Assembly (NCBI RefSeq): GCF_001905095.1
Contig: NZ_LWLS01000094.1
Location: forward strand, 62,001-126,000
Origin: Micromonospora sp. CB01531
GTDB lineage: Bacteria; Actinomycetota; Actinomycetes; Mycobacteriales; Micromonosporaceae
DNA: 64,000 nucleotides
Direction of reading: 5' to 3'
Both the position numbers and the translations under genes were made by a program. The notes beneath the pieces were generated by a model. The model saw only the letters and a program-made list of their open reading frames with translations, searched no databases and had not been told where the DNA came from. Shown here piece by piece: positions 42,205-50,024 of this stretch (the stretch's first letter is position 1; every line of letters starts with the position of its first letter).

Positions 42205-43410
42205 ATGGGGTACGACGAAACGGGCCGGGCCGAGTCGTCCGGGGTGCCCGCCGCCGTGCTGGAGAACGTCTTCGACGACCCCGCGCACGGCGAACCCGGC
42301 CGCGACCGGATCGCCGTACACGTGGTCTGGGAGTTCCTGCTGCTGGCCGGGCTGGCCGCGCTGACCTGGCTGCTCTGGCGCGCGGACGCGGACGCGCTGC
42401 GCGGCAGTGGCCTGAAGGCCCTCCTGGTGGCCGTGGCCGGGCTCGGGCTGCTCGCCCTCGCCGCCGGGCTGAGCCTGCGCGCCGCCGTGGTGAATCTGGC
42501 CGTCGGCCCGGTCGCGGTGGCCGCCGCCCTGCACTACGCCGAGCAGGGCGATCGGGGCGTCCGGGAGGCGTTGCTCCCCGCGCTGGCGGTGGCGGTGCTC
42601 GGCGGGCTGGCGCTGGCCCTGGCGGTGGTGGTGCTGCACGTGCCGGCCTGGGCGGCGAGCCTGGCCGGTGCGGCCGGTGTGATCGTCTACATCGAGCGGC
42701 GTACCGGCCCGGTCGTGGTCCAGGGCGGGTACGACCCCCGGCCCACCGCCCTGTACCTCGTCATCGGCTTCGCCGCGGTGGCCGTGCTCGGCGGGCTCTT
42801 CGGCGCGATACGGCCGATCCGGCGGCTGGTCGGGCGGTTCCGGCCGGTCGCCGACCCGGCCCGGCGCCGGGGCGCGGTCGCCGCCACGGTGGCGGCGTTC
42901 GCCATGATCGGCTCCACCGTGCTGGCGATGCTCGGCGGCATGCTGATCGCGGCGAACGGCAGCGGCCCGGTCGCGCCGGCCACCGGGCTGGACTGGTCGG
43001 TGCTGGCGGTCGGCACCGCGATGCTGGGCGGCACCAGCGCGTACGGCCGGCGCGGCGGGATCTTCGGCACGCTGTTCGCGGTGAGTCTGGTGGAGGTCTT
43101 CCTGGTCTGGGCGGCGGCGCAGGGCTGGACGATCAGCCGGTGGGCCGTCGGCGGGGCGACGCTCGGCACCGGGCTGCTGGTCACCCGGCTGGTCGAGGCG
43201 TTCGGCCGGCCGCGGCCGGCCCTCGTCCCGGCCGGGTTGGGGCCGCCCGGAGACCCCACGATCAGCTCCGGCTGGGCGCTGGCCCGGCCGCCGGAGCCGG
43301 CCGACGACTGGCCCTCGGTGCTGCCGGTGGGCACTGACCCGACCGTCGACACGTGGGACGCCCCGCGCTGGGAGAGCGAGCCGCGCCGCTGGGACACCGA
43401 CGACCGCTGA
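42205..43410 (+). CDS. Polytopic membrane protein, RbsC-like ABC permease fold
   Basis: A 401-aa protein with about nine or ten helices from residue 35 to 335 and a Trp/Pro-rich hydrophilic C-terminal tail. The block VLAVGTAMLGGTSAYGRRGGIFGTLFAVSLVEVF resembles the conserved GGTSLxGGxG loop of ribose/branched-chain type ABC permeases. No ATPase or binding protein is adjacent, so transport is only inferred. The ATG at 42205 has GGGAGG 8 nt upstream; a TACCGT box lies at 42115. Confidence 0.65.
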   Translation: MGYDETGRAESSGVPAAVLENVFDDPAHGEPGRDRIAVHVVWEFLLLAGLAALTWLLWRADADALRGSGLKALLVAVAGLGLLALAAGLSLRAAVVNLAVGPVAVAAALHYAEQGDRGVREALLPALAVAVLGGLALALAVVVLHVPAWAASLAGAAGVIVYIERRTGPVVVQGGYDPRPTALYLVIGFAAVAVLGGLFGAIRPIRRLVGRFRPVADPARRRGAVAATVAAFAMIGSTVLAMLGGMLIAANGSGPVAPATGLDWSVLAVGTAMLGGTSAYGRRGGIFGTLFAVSLVEVFLVWAAAQGWTISRWAVGGATLGTGLLVTRLVEAFGRPRPALVPAGLGPPGDPTISSGWALARPPEPADDWPSVLPVGTDPTVDTWDAPRWESEPRRWDTDDR

Positions 43411-43474
43411 CGGCGCCGGACGGGTCGATCGAGGTCGCCGCCGGCGATGACGGGCCGAACCTGATCTCGCCGGT

Positions 43475-43480
43475 TAGGCT
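43475..43480 (+). promoter_or_regulatory. -10 box captured by the 80-bp element
   Basis: TAGGCT, 7 nt, then the ATG at 43488, exactly the leaderless layout seen before nth. That ATG now belongs to the repeat-encoded mini-ORF, while the true gene starts 80 nt later. Confidence 0.5.
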
Positions 43481-43487
43481 CGGCGGC

Positions 43488-43567
43488 ATGAGCGAGCGCC
43501 AGCGAGCGAATCATCAGCACAGCCCGGTCGTGCCTCATGCCGTCGCCGAGCGACGCGGGGCGGCGGC
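43488..43567 (+). repeat. 80-bp start-codon-duplicating element before the 102-aa gene
   Basis: CGGCGGCATGAGCGAG is present exactly twice, at 43481-43496 and 43561-43576. The first ATG (43488) opens a 27-codon frame, MSERQRANHQHS to AVAERRGAAA, whose TGA overlaps the second ATG (43568). Length, reading frame and 5' sequence match the element at 41475. The original leaderless promoter now drives the mini-ORF, with the downstream gene reached by reinitiation. Confidence 0.78.
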
Positions 43568-43876
43568 ATGAGCGAGACTCCTGCCACCGGCGCCGGCGGC
43601 CGTAGCTTCGACGAGCTCGACAGGCTCCCCACCGAGGAGCTGCGCGAGCAGGCGTTCGCCCGGGCCCGGGAGCGCCGCGACGTCGGGTTCTTCTGGTCGG
43701 TGCTGCGGCACCTGCCCAACTCGGACGAGGCCGCCGCCCTGGACGGCGCCCCCAACTCGGTCGGGCCGACCATCGACGAGGCCAACGCGCTGTGGCGGGA
43801 GCTGACCGGCCACGGCTACGAGGAGTCCGCCCCGCTGCTGCGGGCCGCGTTCATCGACTACCTGCTGAAGCACTGA
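43568..43876 (+). CDS. Conserved-looking small hypothetical protein
   Basis: A 102-aa soluble, mostly helical protein (SFDELDRLPTEELREQAFARARERRDVGFFWSVLRHL near the N-terminus, AAFIDYLLKH at the end). No motif I recognise. Without the repeat element its ATG would have been the leaderless start at 43488. High third-position G/C and a proper start support a real gene. Confidence 0.7.
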   Translation: MSETPATGAGGRSFDELDRLPTEELREQAFARARERRDVGFFWSVLRHLPNSDEAAALDGAPNSVGPTIDEANALWRELTGHGYEESAPLLRAAFIDYLLKH

Positions 43877-43879
43877 CGG

Positions 43880-44452
43880 ATGGCCGTCCGCCGGCCCAGG
43901 GCGGTCGCACGCAGGTTTGCCCGGCGGGGTGCGTCGGGCACTGACCGTCCCATGGCACTCAGCAACCGCCCCCGGACCGTCAGCAGGTACGGCACGGCCG
44001 CCGGCACCGGCGCCGTCGCCGCGCTCCTCCTCGTCGGCGTGTGCGGCAGCCCGATGTACGTGGGCTGGGTGCAGGATCACACCGACCCGAACGGGGCCGG
44101 CGGCTGGTTTCTGCGGCTGCTCGCCTGGCCGGCCTGGCGGCTGCACGCCGACGACCCGTCCCAGGGGGTGCTCGCCGCCGACCTGCGGGCGATCCTGCTG
44201 GTGATCCTGGCCGCCGCCCTCCTCTACCTGCTGCCCGCCGCACAGGTGGCCAGGGTGCAGGGCTCGGCCAGCCAGTTCCTCTCCGGCTGGGCGGCGTACG
44301 CCCTGGCCGGCGGGTTCACCGGGCTGCTGGCCACCCTCCTCGGGCCGGGCGGATCGCTCCTCGCCGCCTTCCAGACCGCCAGCGCCGGGGTCGGCTACGG
44401 GTTCTTCGCGGGCTGGATCATCGGCCTGGCCAGCCTCGGCGGCCGCGCCTGA
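43880..44452 (+). CDS. Membrane protein, function unknown
   Basis: About 190 residues from the ATG at 43880, or 166 from the ATG at 43952 (MALSNRPRTVSRYG); neither has a good ribosome site. Four helices are evident: AAGTGAVAALLLVGVCGSP, AILLVILAAALLYLLPAA, QFLSGWAAYALAGGFTGLLATLL and VGYGFFAGWIIGLASLGG. It follows the 102-aa gene by 3 nt, so the pair is probably co-transcribed. No family recognised. Confidence 0.65.
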   Translation: MAVRRPRAVARRFARRGASGTDRPMALSNRPRTVSRYGTAAGTGAVAALLLVGVCGSPMYVGWVQDHTDPNGAGGWFLRLLAWPAWRLHADDPSQGVLAADLRAILLVILAAALLYLLPAAQVARVQGSASQFLSGWAAYALAGGFTGLLATLLGPGGSLLAAFQTASAGVGYGFFAGWIIGLASLGGRA

Positions 44453-44540
44453 GGCGACTCACGCCGCGGTGGCGGCGAGTGAACCGACTCACGTCGCGGT
44501 GGTCGCGCCTGAACCGGCTCACGCGGCGGCGGCCGAGCCC
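44451..44540. repeat. Three imperfect 30-bp tandem repeats
   Basis: Units at 44451-44480, 44481-44510 and 44511-44540 share the pattern GA(G/A)CCGACTCACGYCGCGGTGG with scattered changes. They start inside the stop codon of the upstream gene and fill the space before the convergent ATPase gene. No coding role seen. Confidence 0.6.
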
Positions 44541-44550
44541 GTTCTCGGCC
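44531..44550. terminator. Hairpin between convergent genes
   Basis: GGCCGAG and CTCGGCC form a perfect 7-bp stem with a 6-nt loop between the membrane protein gene (plus) and the ABC ATPase gene (minus), a suitable place for a shared terminator. Confidence 0.5.
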
Positions 44551-44601
44551 GCGGCGCCCCGCGCCCGCCGCCCGCTCACGGCGTTCCGCCCCCGCCGCCG
44601 C

Positions 44602-45597
44602 TCAGTCCGCCACGGCGCCCAGTTCCAGCAGCCGGGATCGGCTGAGCAGCCCGACCGGCCGCCCCTCCTTGGTGACCACGGCGTGCTCGGCGGCCGAGCT
44701 GAGCAGCGCGCCCAGCGCGTCGTACGCCGAGCCGCCCAGCGGCACCGCCGGCAGGTCCGGCTCGTCACCGGCCGGGAGCGGCTCCAGCACCTCGTGGGTG
44801 ACCGGGGTGACCGCCAGCCGGCGGATGCCCCGGTCGGCGCCGACGAACTCGCGCACGAACGGCGAGGCGGGCGACCCGAGCAGGGCGGCCGGGGTGTCGT
44901 ACTGCTCCAGCCGGCCGCCCTGGGAGAGCACCGCGATCCGGTCGCCCAGTCGTACCGCCTCGTCGAGGTCGTGGGTCACCAGCACGATGGTCTTGCGGAC
45001 CTCGGCCTGGAGCCGCAGGAACTCCTCCTGCAGCCGGGTCCGGACGATCGGGTCGACCGCCGAGAAGGGCTCGTCCATCAGCAGCACCACCGGGTCGGCG
45101 GCGAGCGCGCGGGCCACCCCCACTCGCTGCCGCTGGCCGCCGGAGAGCTCGTGCGGGTAGCGGCGGCCGAACTGTGCCGGGTCGAGGCCGACCAGCTCCA
45201 GCAGCTCGTTCACCCGGTCCCGGGTCCGCCCGCGCGGCCAGCCGAGCAGCCCGGGCACGGTCGCCACGTTGGCGGCGACCGTCTGGTGCGGGAAGAGGCC
45301 GACGTTCTGGATGACGTACCCGATGCGGCGGCGCAGCGCCACCGGGTCGACCCGGGTGACGTCGTCGTCGCCGAGCAGGATCCGGCCGTCGGTCGGCTCG
45401 ATCAGCCGGTTGATCATGCGAAGCACGGTGGACTTGCCGCAGCCGGACGGGCCGATCAGCACCACCAGCTCGCCGGCCTTCACCTCCAGGCTCAGCTCCC
45501 GCACCGCCTCCGTGCCGTCGGGGTAGCGCTTGCGGATGCGCTCGAGAGTGATCGATGCCGCGCTGTGTCCGCCGGCGGATCCCGGGGTAACGTCCAC
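44602..45597 (-). CDS. Osmoprotectant (glycine betaine/choline) ABC transporter ATP-binding protein
   Basis: A 331-aa ATPase of the OpuCA/ProV group. Walker A is IGPSGCGKST, the Q-loop is YVIQNVGLFPHQTV, the signature is LSGGQRQRVGVARAL, Walker B is VVLLMDEPFSAVDP and the switch His is in VTHDLDEAV. A C-terminal CBS-like region (AYDALGALLSSAAEHAVVTKEGRPVGLLSRSRLLE) follows, as in OpuA-type ionic-strength sensors. The GTG start has GGAGGG upstream. Unusually it is divergent from its two permease genes with only 2 nt between the start codons. Confidence 0.9.
   Translation of the reverse strand: MDVTPGSAGGHSAASITLERIRKRYPDGTEAVRELSLEVKAGELVVLIGPSGCGKSTVLRMINRLIEPTDGRILLGDDDVTRVDPVALRRRIGYVIQNVGLFPHQTVAANVATVPGLLGWPRGRTRDRVNELLELVGLDPAQFGRRYPHELSGGQRQRVGVARALAADPVVLLMDEPFSAVDPIVRTRLQEEFLRLQAEVRKTIVLVTHDLDEAVRLGDRIAVLSQGGRLEQYDTPAALLGSPASPFVREFVGADRGIRRLAVTPVTHEVLEPLPAGDEPDLPAVPLGGSAYDALGALLSSAAEHAVVTKEGRPVGLLSRSRLLELGAVAD
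45588..45593 (+). promoter_or_regulatory. -10 box for the permease operon, inside the ATPase gene
   Basis: TAACGT, 6 nt, then the GTG at 45600. The box overlaps the first codons of the minus-strand ATPase gene, so the two divergent genes share their start region. Confidence 0.5.
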
Positions 45598-45599
45598 GT

Positions 45600-46286
45600 G
45601 TGTCCCTCCACCTCAGCTACCGGGCCGCGCCGGGTAACCCGTGGTTCTCCTGGCAGTACGTGCGGGACAACTCTGACACGATCCTCGCCGCGCTGCGCGA
45701 GCACGCCTGGCTGACCGGCCGGGCGGTGCTGATCGCCGCGCTGGTGGCGCTGCCGCTGGCGGTGGCCGCGTACTGGTTCCGGTCGCTGTCCGGGCCGATC
45801 CTGGCGCTGGCCGGGGCGCTGTACACGATCCCGTCGCTGGCCCTGTTCGCCTTCCTCGCGCCGTATTTGGGCATCGGCGCGGTCACCGTGCTCAGCGTGG
45901 TGGCGCTGTACGCGCTGCTGGTCATCGTGCGCAACGCGTTGGCCGGGCTCAACCAGGTGCCGCCCGAGGTCCGGGAGGCCGCCGAGGGGATGGGGTACGG
46001 CCGCTGGGGCCGCCTGTTCCGGATCGAGTTGCCGCTGGCCCTGCCCGGCATCCTCACCGGCCTACGGCTGGCCACCGTCTCCACGGTGGCGTTGGTCACG
46101 GTCGGGGTGGTGGTCGGCCGGGGCGGCCTCGGGCAGCTCATCTTCGCCGGCTTCCAGAACAACTTCTACAAGGCGGAGATCATGACCGGCACGGTGCTCT
46201 GCGTCCTGCTGGCGCTGGTGCTGGACCTGGTCCTCGCCGGCGTCGGCCGGCTGCTCACCCCCTGGCTTCGCCGGCGGGCTGCATGA
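45600..46286 (+). CDS. Osmoprotectant ABC transporter permease (OpuCB/OpuCD-like), first subunit
   Basis: A 228-aa permease with about six helices and the binding-protein-dependent transport (EAA) loop REAAEGMGYGRWGRLFRIELPLALPGILTG at about residues 121-150. Permeases of this family work as a heterodimer with the second subunit and the ATPase. Leaderless-type start. Stop overlaps the ATG of the next permease (ATGA). Confidence 0.9.
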   Translation: MSLHLSYRAAPGNPWFSWQYVRDNSDTILAALREHAWLTGRAVLIAALVALPLAVAAYWFRSLSGPILALAGALYTIPSLALFAFLAPYLGIGAVTVLSVVALYALLVIVRNALAGLNQVPPEVREAAEGMGYGRWGRLFRIELPLALPGILTGLRLATVSTVALVTVGVVVGRGGLGQLIFAGFQNNFYKAEIMTGTVLCVLLALVLDLVLAGVGRLLTPWLRRRAA

Positions 46287-47005
46287 ACCCCGTCGAGCAG
46301 GCCGTGGTCTGGCTGAACGACCCGCTGAACTGGACGAACCCGGGCGGCATCCTGGACCGGCTCGGCGAGCACCTGAGCATCTCCGCGCTGGCCGTCCTGC
46401 TGGGCTGCCTGGTGGCCTGGCCGGTCGGGCTCTGGCTCGGGCACACCGGCCGGGGCGGTGGTGCCGTGCTGCTGGTGTCCAACGTCACGTTGGCCGTCCC
46501 TACCCTGGCGCTGCTGACCATCCTGCCGCTCACCTTCCTCGGCTTCGGCCGTCCGGCCGTGGTGGTCGCGCTCGCGGTGTTCGCGGTGCCGCCGCTGCTG
46601 GCCAACGCGTACACCGGGGTGCGGCAGGCCGACCCGGAGGCCCGGGACGCGGCGCGCGGCATGGGGCTGTCCGGCGGGCAGTTGCTGCGCCGGGTGGAGC
46701 TGCCGCTCGCGGTGCCGTACCTGGCCGCCGGGTTCCGTACCGCCGCGGTGCAGGTGGTGGCCACCGCGGCGCTGGCCTCCTTCGTCAACGGCGGCGGGCT
46801 CGGGCAGATCATCCGGGCCGGCTTCGGGTTGGACATCGCGGCCGGCGGTGGCCAGATCATCGCCGGCGGCGTGTTGGTCGCCGGGCTGGCGCTGCTGGTC
46901 GAGGGGGTGCTGGCGCTGGTGGAGCGGGCCGTGACGCCGCGCCCGCTGCGGCGGGCCCGAGGGGCGGCGAACCGGCGCGTGACGGACGCCACTGCGGGTG
47001 CCTGA
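46283..47005 (+). CDS. Osmoprotectant ABC transporter permease, second subunit
   Basis: A 240-aa permease homologous to its neighbour, with the EAA loop RDAARGMGLSGGQLLRRVELPLAVPYLAAG at about residues 119-148 and FVNGGGLGQIIRAG after it. Six helices by hydrophobicity. Coupled to the first permease by a 4-nt overlap and followed after 171 nt by the binding protein. Confidence 0.9.
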   Translation: MNPVEQAVVWLNDPLNWTNPGGILDRLGEHLSISALAVLLGCLVAWPVGLWLGHTGRGGGAVLLVSNVTLAVPTLALLTILPLTFLGFGRPAVVVALAVFAVPPLLANAYTGVRQADPEARDAARGMGLSGGQLLRRVELPLAVPYLAAGFRTAAVQVVATAALASFVNGGGLGQIIRAGFGLDIAAGGGQIIAGGVLVAGLALLVEGVLALVERAVTPRPLRRARGAANRRVTDATAGA

Positions 47006-47176
47006 ACCGGGCGAAACCACGTGCCGGGTGACGATCCGGTGACGAAATTGGCTCGGAGTTTGTCGGTCCGGCCCGGAGGATATTGGCTGGAATCGCGGGC
47101 GGCCGACCGGATCGCCCGTCGGACACGCGGCCGGCCCCGAAACGGGTCGCGCCGGGACACGGAAGGCGGGCAATCG

Positions 47177-48181
47177 ATGCGCGCACGTACACGCCTGGCC
47201 GTCGGGGCGCTCGGCGCCCTCACCGCGGCGGGCCTGCTCACCGGCTGCGGTGACGCCGGTTCCTCGGGCACCGACGCACCCCAGCAGGGTGCCTCCGGGG
47301 CCGGCTGCGCCCCGGTCGCGGGCGACCAGCTGGTCGTCCTCACCGACGACAAGAAGCTGCAGAACACCGACAACGTCCTTCCCGCGATCAACAAGAAGGC
47401 CGCCACCCCGCAGCTGGTGGCCGCGCTGGACAAGGTCTCTGCGGCGCTCGACACCCCCAAGCTGATCGAGCTGAACCGGGCGGTCGACGTCGACCGGAAG
47501 ACCCCGCAGGTCGCGGCGAAGGCGTTCGCCGACGCCAACGGCGTCACCCAGGGCGTGGAGCAGGGCCCGGGTGGTCAGGTCACGGTCGGCGCGGGCAACT
47601 TCAGCGAGAGCCAGACCATCGCCGAGCTCTACAAGATCGCGCTCACCGCGGCCGGCTACCAGGTCAAGGTGCAGACGATCGGCAACCGTGAGCTCTACGA
47701 GCCGGCCCTGGAGAAGGGCGAGATCCAGGTCGTCCCCGAGTACGCGGCGACCATGGCCGAGTTCCTCAACACCAAGGCCAACGGCAAGGACGCCGAGCCG
47801 ATCTCCTCCCCGGAGCTGGACAAGACGGTCAGCGCGTTGGCGGCGGCGGGTGACAAGGTCGGCATCAGCTTCGGCCAGCCGTCCCAGGCCCAGGACCAGA
47901 ACGCCTTCGCGGTCACCAAGGCCTTCGCCGACAAGTACCAGCTCGCCACGCTGTCCGACCTGGCGAGCAAGTGCTCCGGCCAGGCCACCGTGCTGGCCGG
48001 CCCGCCGGAATGCCCGCAGCGGCCGAAGTGCCAGGCCGGCCTGGTCCAGGTCTACGACTTCAAGGCCGGCTCGTTCAGCTCGTTGGACGCGGGTGGCCCG
48101 CAGACCAAGAACGCGCTGAAGACCGGGGCGGCCAGCGTCGGCCTGGTCTTCTCCTCCGACGCCGCGCTCGCTGCGAGCTGA
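47177..48181 (+). CDS. Osmoprotectant-type substrate-binding lipoprotein with apparently permuted sequence
   Basis: A 334-aa lipoprotein, lipobox LLTGC with Cys 24. Residues 50-120 (DQLVVLTDDKKLQNTDNVLP ... VSAALDTPKLIELN ... VDVDRKTP) resemble the segment that normally ends OpuAC/ProX-type binding proteins. Residues 135-334 start with VGAGNFSESQTIAELY, the normal N-terminal lobe motif, and run to GLVFSSDAALAAS, the point where the LVVLxDDK segment would usually follow. The order of blocks is thus rotated relative to the family. It binds a quaternary amine or similar solute for the permeases upstream. Start set by a GGAAGG ribosome site. Confidence 0.85.
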   Translation: MRARTRLAVGALGALTAAGLLTGCGDAGSSGTDAPQQGASGAGCAPVAGDQLVVLTDDKKLQNTDNVLPAINKKAATPQLVAALDKVSAALDTPKLIELNRAVDVDRKTPQVAAKAFADANGVTQGVEQGPGGQVTVGAGNFSESQTIAELYKIALTAAGYQVKVQTIGNRELYEPALEKGEIQVVPEYAATMAEFLNTKANGKDAEPISSPELDKTVSALAAAGDKVGISFGQPSQAQDQNAFAVTKAFADKYQLATLSDLASKCSGQATVLAGPPECPQRPKCQAGLVQVYDFKAGSFSSLDAGGPQTKNALKTGAASVGLVFSSDAALAAS

Positions 48182-48235
48182 CCTCCCGCGACCGGCTCGG
48201 CGCGTCTGACGCCGTGCCGCCGACCCGGAAAGCCG

Positions 48236-48275
48236 CCGGTCGCCGACGGACCGAACCCGGTCCGTCGGCGACCGG
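48236..48275 (+). terminator. Strong terminator after the binding-protein gene
   Basis: Perfect 17-bp stem (CCGGTCGCCGACGGACC with its complement) and a 6-nt loop, 54 nt after the stop. The spacer to 48376 otherwise holds only the promoter of the next gene. Confidence 0.85.
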
Positions 48276-48362
48276 ACCCGGCCGGGACGCCCGCCACCGA
48301 ACGCCTGGTCGCCGTCGTTACATCGGTGCTTTCGGCCCGTTCCCTACCGGGGCAACTCTCGG

Positions 48363-48368
48363 TAGTCT
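48363..48368 (+). promoter_or_regulatory. -10 box before the Trp-rich membrane protein gene
   Basis: TAGTCT, 8 nt, then the ATG at 48377; no ribosome site, so probably near-leaderless. Confidence 0.4.
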
Positions 48369-48376
48369 GCTCAGCC

Positions 48377-49999
48377 ATGCCCGCCCCGGTCGCCCCCGCC
48401 GAAAAGCGCACGCCATCGCTACTGAACGTGCTGTTCTGGATCGGGGTGGCGTTCGCGCCCCTGGCGGCGCTTCTCCTGCTGGTCGCCGACGGCGGCGGGC
48501 CGCTGCGGTTCGGTGCCGTGCTGGCGATCCTCGCCGTGGTGCTGATCGGTCTCTCCATCGCGCTGCGCGCCGAGGGCAGCGGCGCGGCCGGCGTCGACGA
48601 GGTGCGCGAGGAGATCGAGCAGCTTCGCCACGAGCTGCGCAGCGAGATCGTAGCGGCCGCGCAGCGTGGCAACCAGGCGCTCGACCAGGCGCACCGGACC
48701 CAGGAGACGGTCACCGGGTTGCGCCGCCGGCTGGACGCCGCGGCGGCCGCCGCCGCCGGGACCGGCATGCCCGCCGCCGCGGAACCCGCCGGTGGCCGCG
48801 CCCGGGTGCCGTCCGCCGAGACCCACGACGACGGCCGGGCCAGCTACGCCGCCACGGAGCAGCCGGGCTGGGGGCAGCCCGCCGGCCGGGACGAGGACGA
48901 GCCGGCCCGCCGCCCGGAGTCCGGCACCCGTTACGGCACGGAACGGCCCGCCCCGCCCGCCGACCGTTCGCAGCCCGGCGTCTACGGCGCCCCGCGTACG
49001 CCGGAGCCGGACGGGCGGCCGGAACCCTGGCAGGTCGGGGTGGTGCATCGCACCGAGACCGTGCACGTCACCACCCGGCACACCATCGTGGACGGTGCCG
49101 CGGACCCGGCCACGGGTGGCCACTACGGCGGCTACGCCGGCCGCTGGTCCCCGGTGCCGGAGGAGCGGCCGTGGAGCGGCGCGGAGCCGGAGGAACGCCC
49201 GTGGTCCGGATACCGGGAGGCGGAGGACGACCACGCCTGGCCATCCGGCGACCGCCGGACCGGCCACGGCGGCGGCACCTGGTCCGGCCAGGGTGGGGCG
49301 CGGCACGGCGGCGCCTGGTCCGGCCAGGGCGGTGAGCGGGACCGGTTTACGGAACCGGCCGGACCGGCGGACCAGCGGTCCTGGTCGGCGGACCGCGACG
49401 GCGACCAGCAGTGGTCGACGAGCCGGGACGCAGCCCGTGCCGAGCAGTCCTGGTCGGCGACGCAGGACGAGCGCTCCTGGGCCGGCCCGCGGGCGGGCTG
49501 GACGTCGCCGGACGGCGCCGAGGTTTCGCCCGCGCCGTCTGGCCGGGCCGCCGTTGAGGATCCGGACGGCGAGTACTGGTCCGAGTTGCGCGCGGGGAAC
49601 CGCTGGGCGTCGGTCCGCGACGACGAGAATGGCCGGCAGCTCCGGGTCGGGGAGCGGCACGCCGCGGTGCACGCCGACGGCGCCGGCACCGAGTACCGGG
49701 TCGAGAATCGCTGGGCGTCCGTCCGCGAGCCCCACCGGGGCCACGGGGCGCCCGCCGACACGGGATCCGGCTGGGCGGGGGAAAATCGGCCGGCCCTGCC
49801 GGTCGGTGGGGTGCCGGTGCCCGACGAGTGGCGTCCCCCGACGCAGCGCAGCGGGCAGGCCGAGTGGCGCCAGGTGGAGCCCGAATGGCACCAGGCCGAG
49901 CCGGAACCGGCGCGGTACGGCGACGACCGGCACGGCTACCCGCCGCGCGGCGAGGCGGCCCGGGCTGCCAGCCCCCGCTCCGCCGACCGCTGGCGCTGA
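48377..49999 (+). CDS. Membrane protein with coiled coil and Trp/Ser/Arg-rich repetitive tail
   Basis: A 540-aa protein. Two helices near the N-terminus (LLNVLFWIGVAFAPLAALLLLV and FGAVLAILAVVLIGLSIAL), then a coiled coil (DEVREEIEQLRHELRSEIVAAAQ, about residues 75-120), then a ~400-residue low-complexity tail with many W-S pairs (PEERPWSG, GTWSGQGG, GAWSGQGG, QRSWSADR, EQSWSATQ, ERSWAGPR) and a repeated NRWASVR unit. It occupies the place of Rv3604c, an Ala/Arg/Pro-rich membrane protein, between DUF3180 and DUF2520 in M. tuberculosis. Function unknown; a cell-envelope scaffold is a guess. Confidence 0.75.
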   Translation: MPAPVAPAEKRTPSLLNVLFWIGVAFAPLAALLLLVADGGGPLRFGAVLAILAVVLIGLSIALRAEGSGAAGVDEVREEIEQLRHELRSEIVAAAQRGNQALDQAHRTQETVTGLRRRLDAAAAAAAGTGMPAAAEPAGGRARVPSAETHDDGRASYAATEQPGWGQPAGRDEDEPARRPESGTRYGTERPAPPADRSQPGVYGAPRTPEPDGRPEPWQVGVVHRTETVHVTTRHTIVDGAADPATGGHYGGYAGRWSPVPEERPWSGAEPEERPWSGYREAEDDHAWPSGDRRTGHGGGTWSGQGGARHGGAWSGQGGERDRFTEPAGPADQRSWSADRDGDQQWSTSRDAARAEQSWSATQDERSWAGPRAGWTSPDGAEVSPAPSGRAAVEDPDGEYWSELRAGNRWASVRDDENGRQLRVGERHAAVHADGAGTEYRVENRWASVREPHRGHGAPADTGSGWAGENRPALPVGGVPVPDEWRPPTQRSGQAEWRQVEPEWHQAEPEPARYGDDRHGYPPRGEAARAASPRSADRWR

Positions 50000-50024
50000 C
50001 GCCGCCGCCCCCTGAAGCCGAGGG

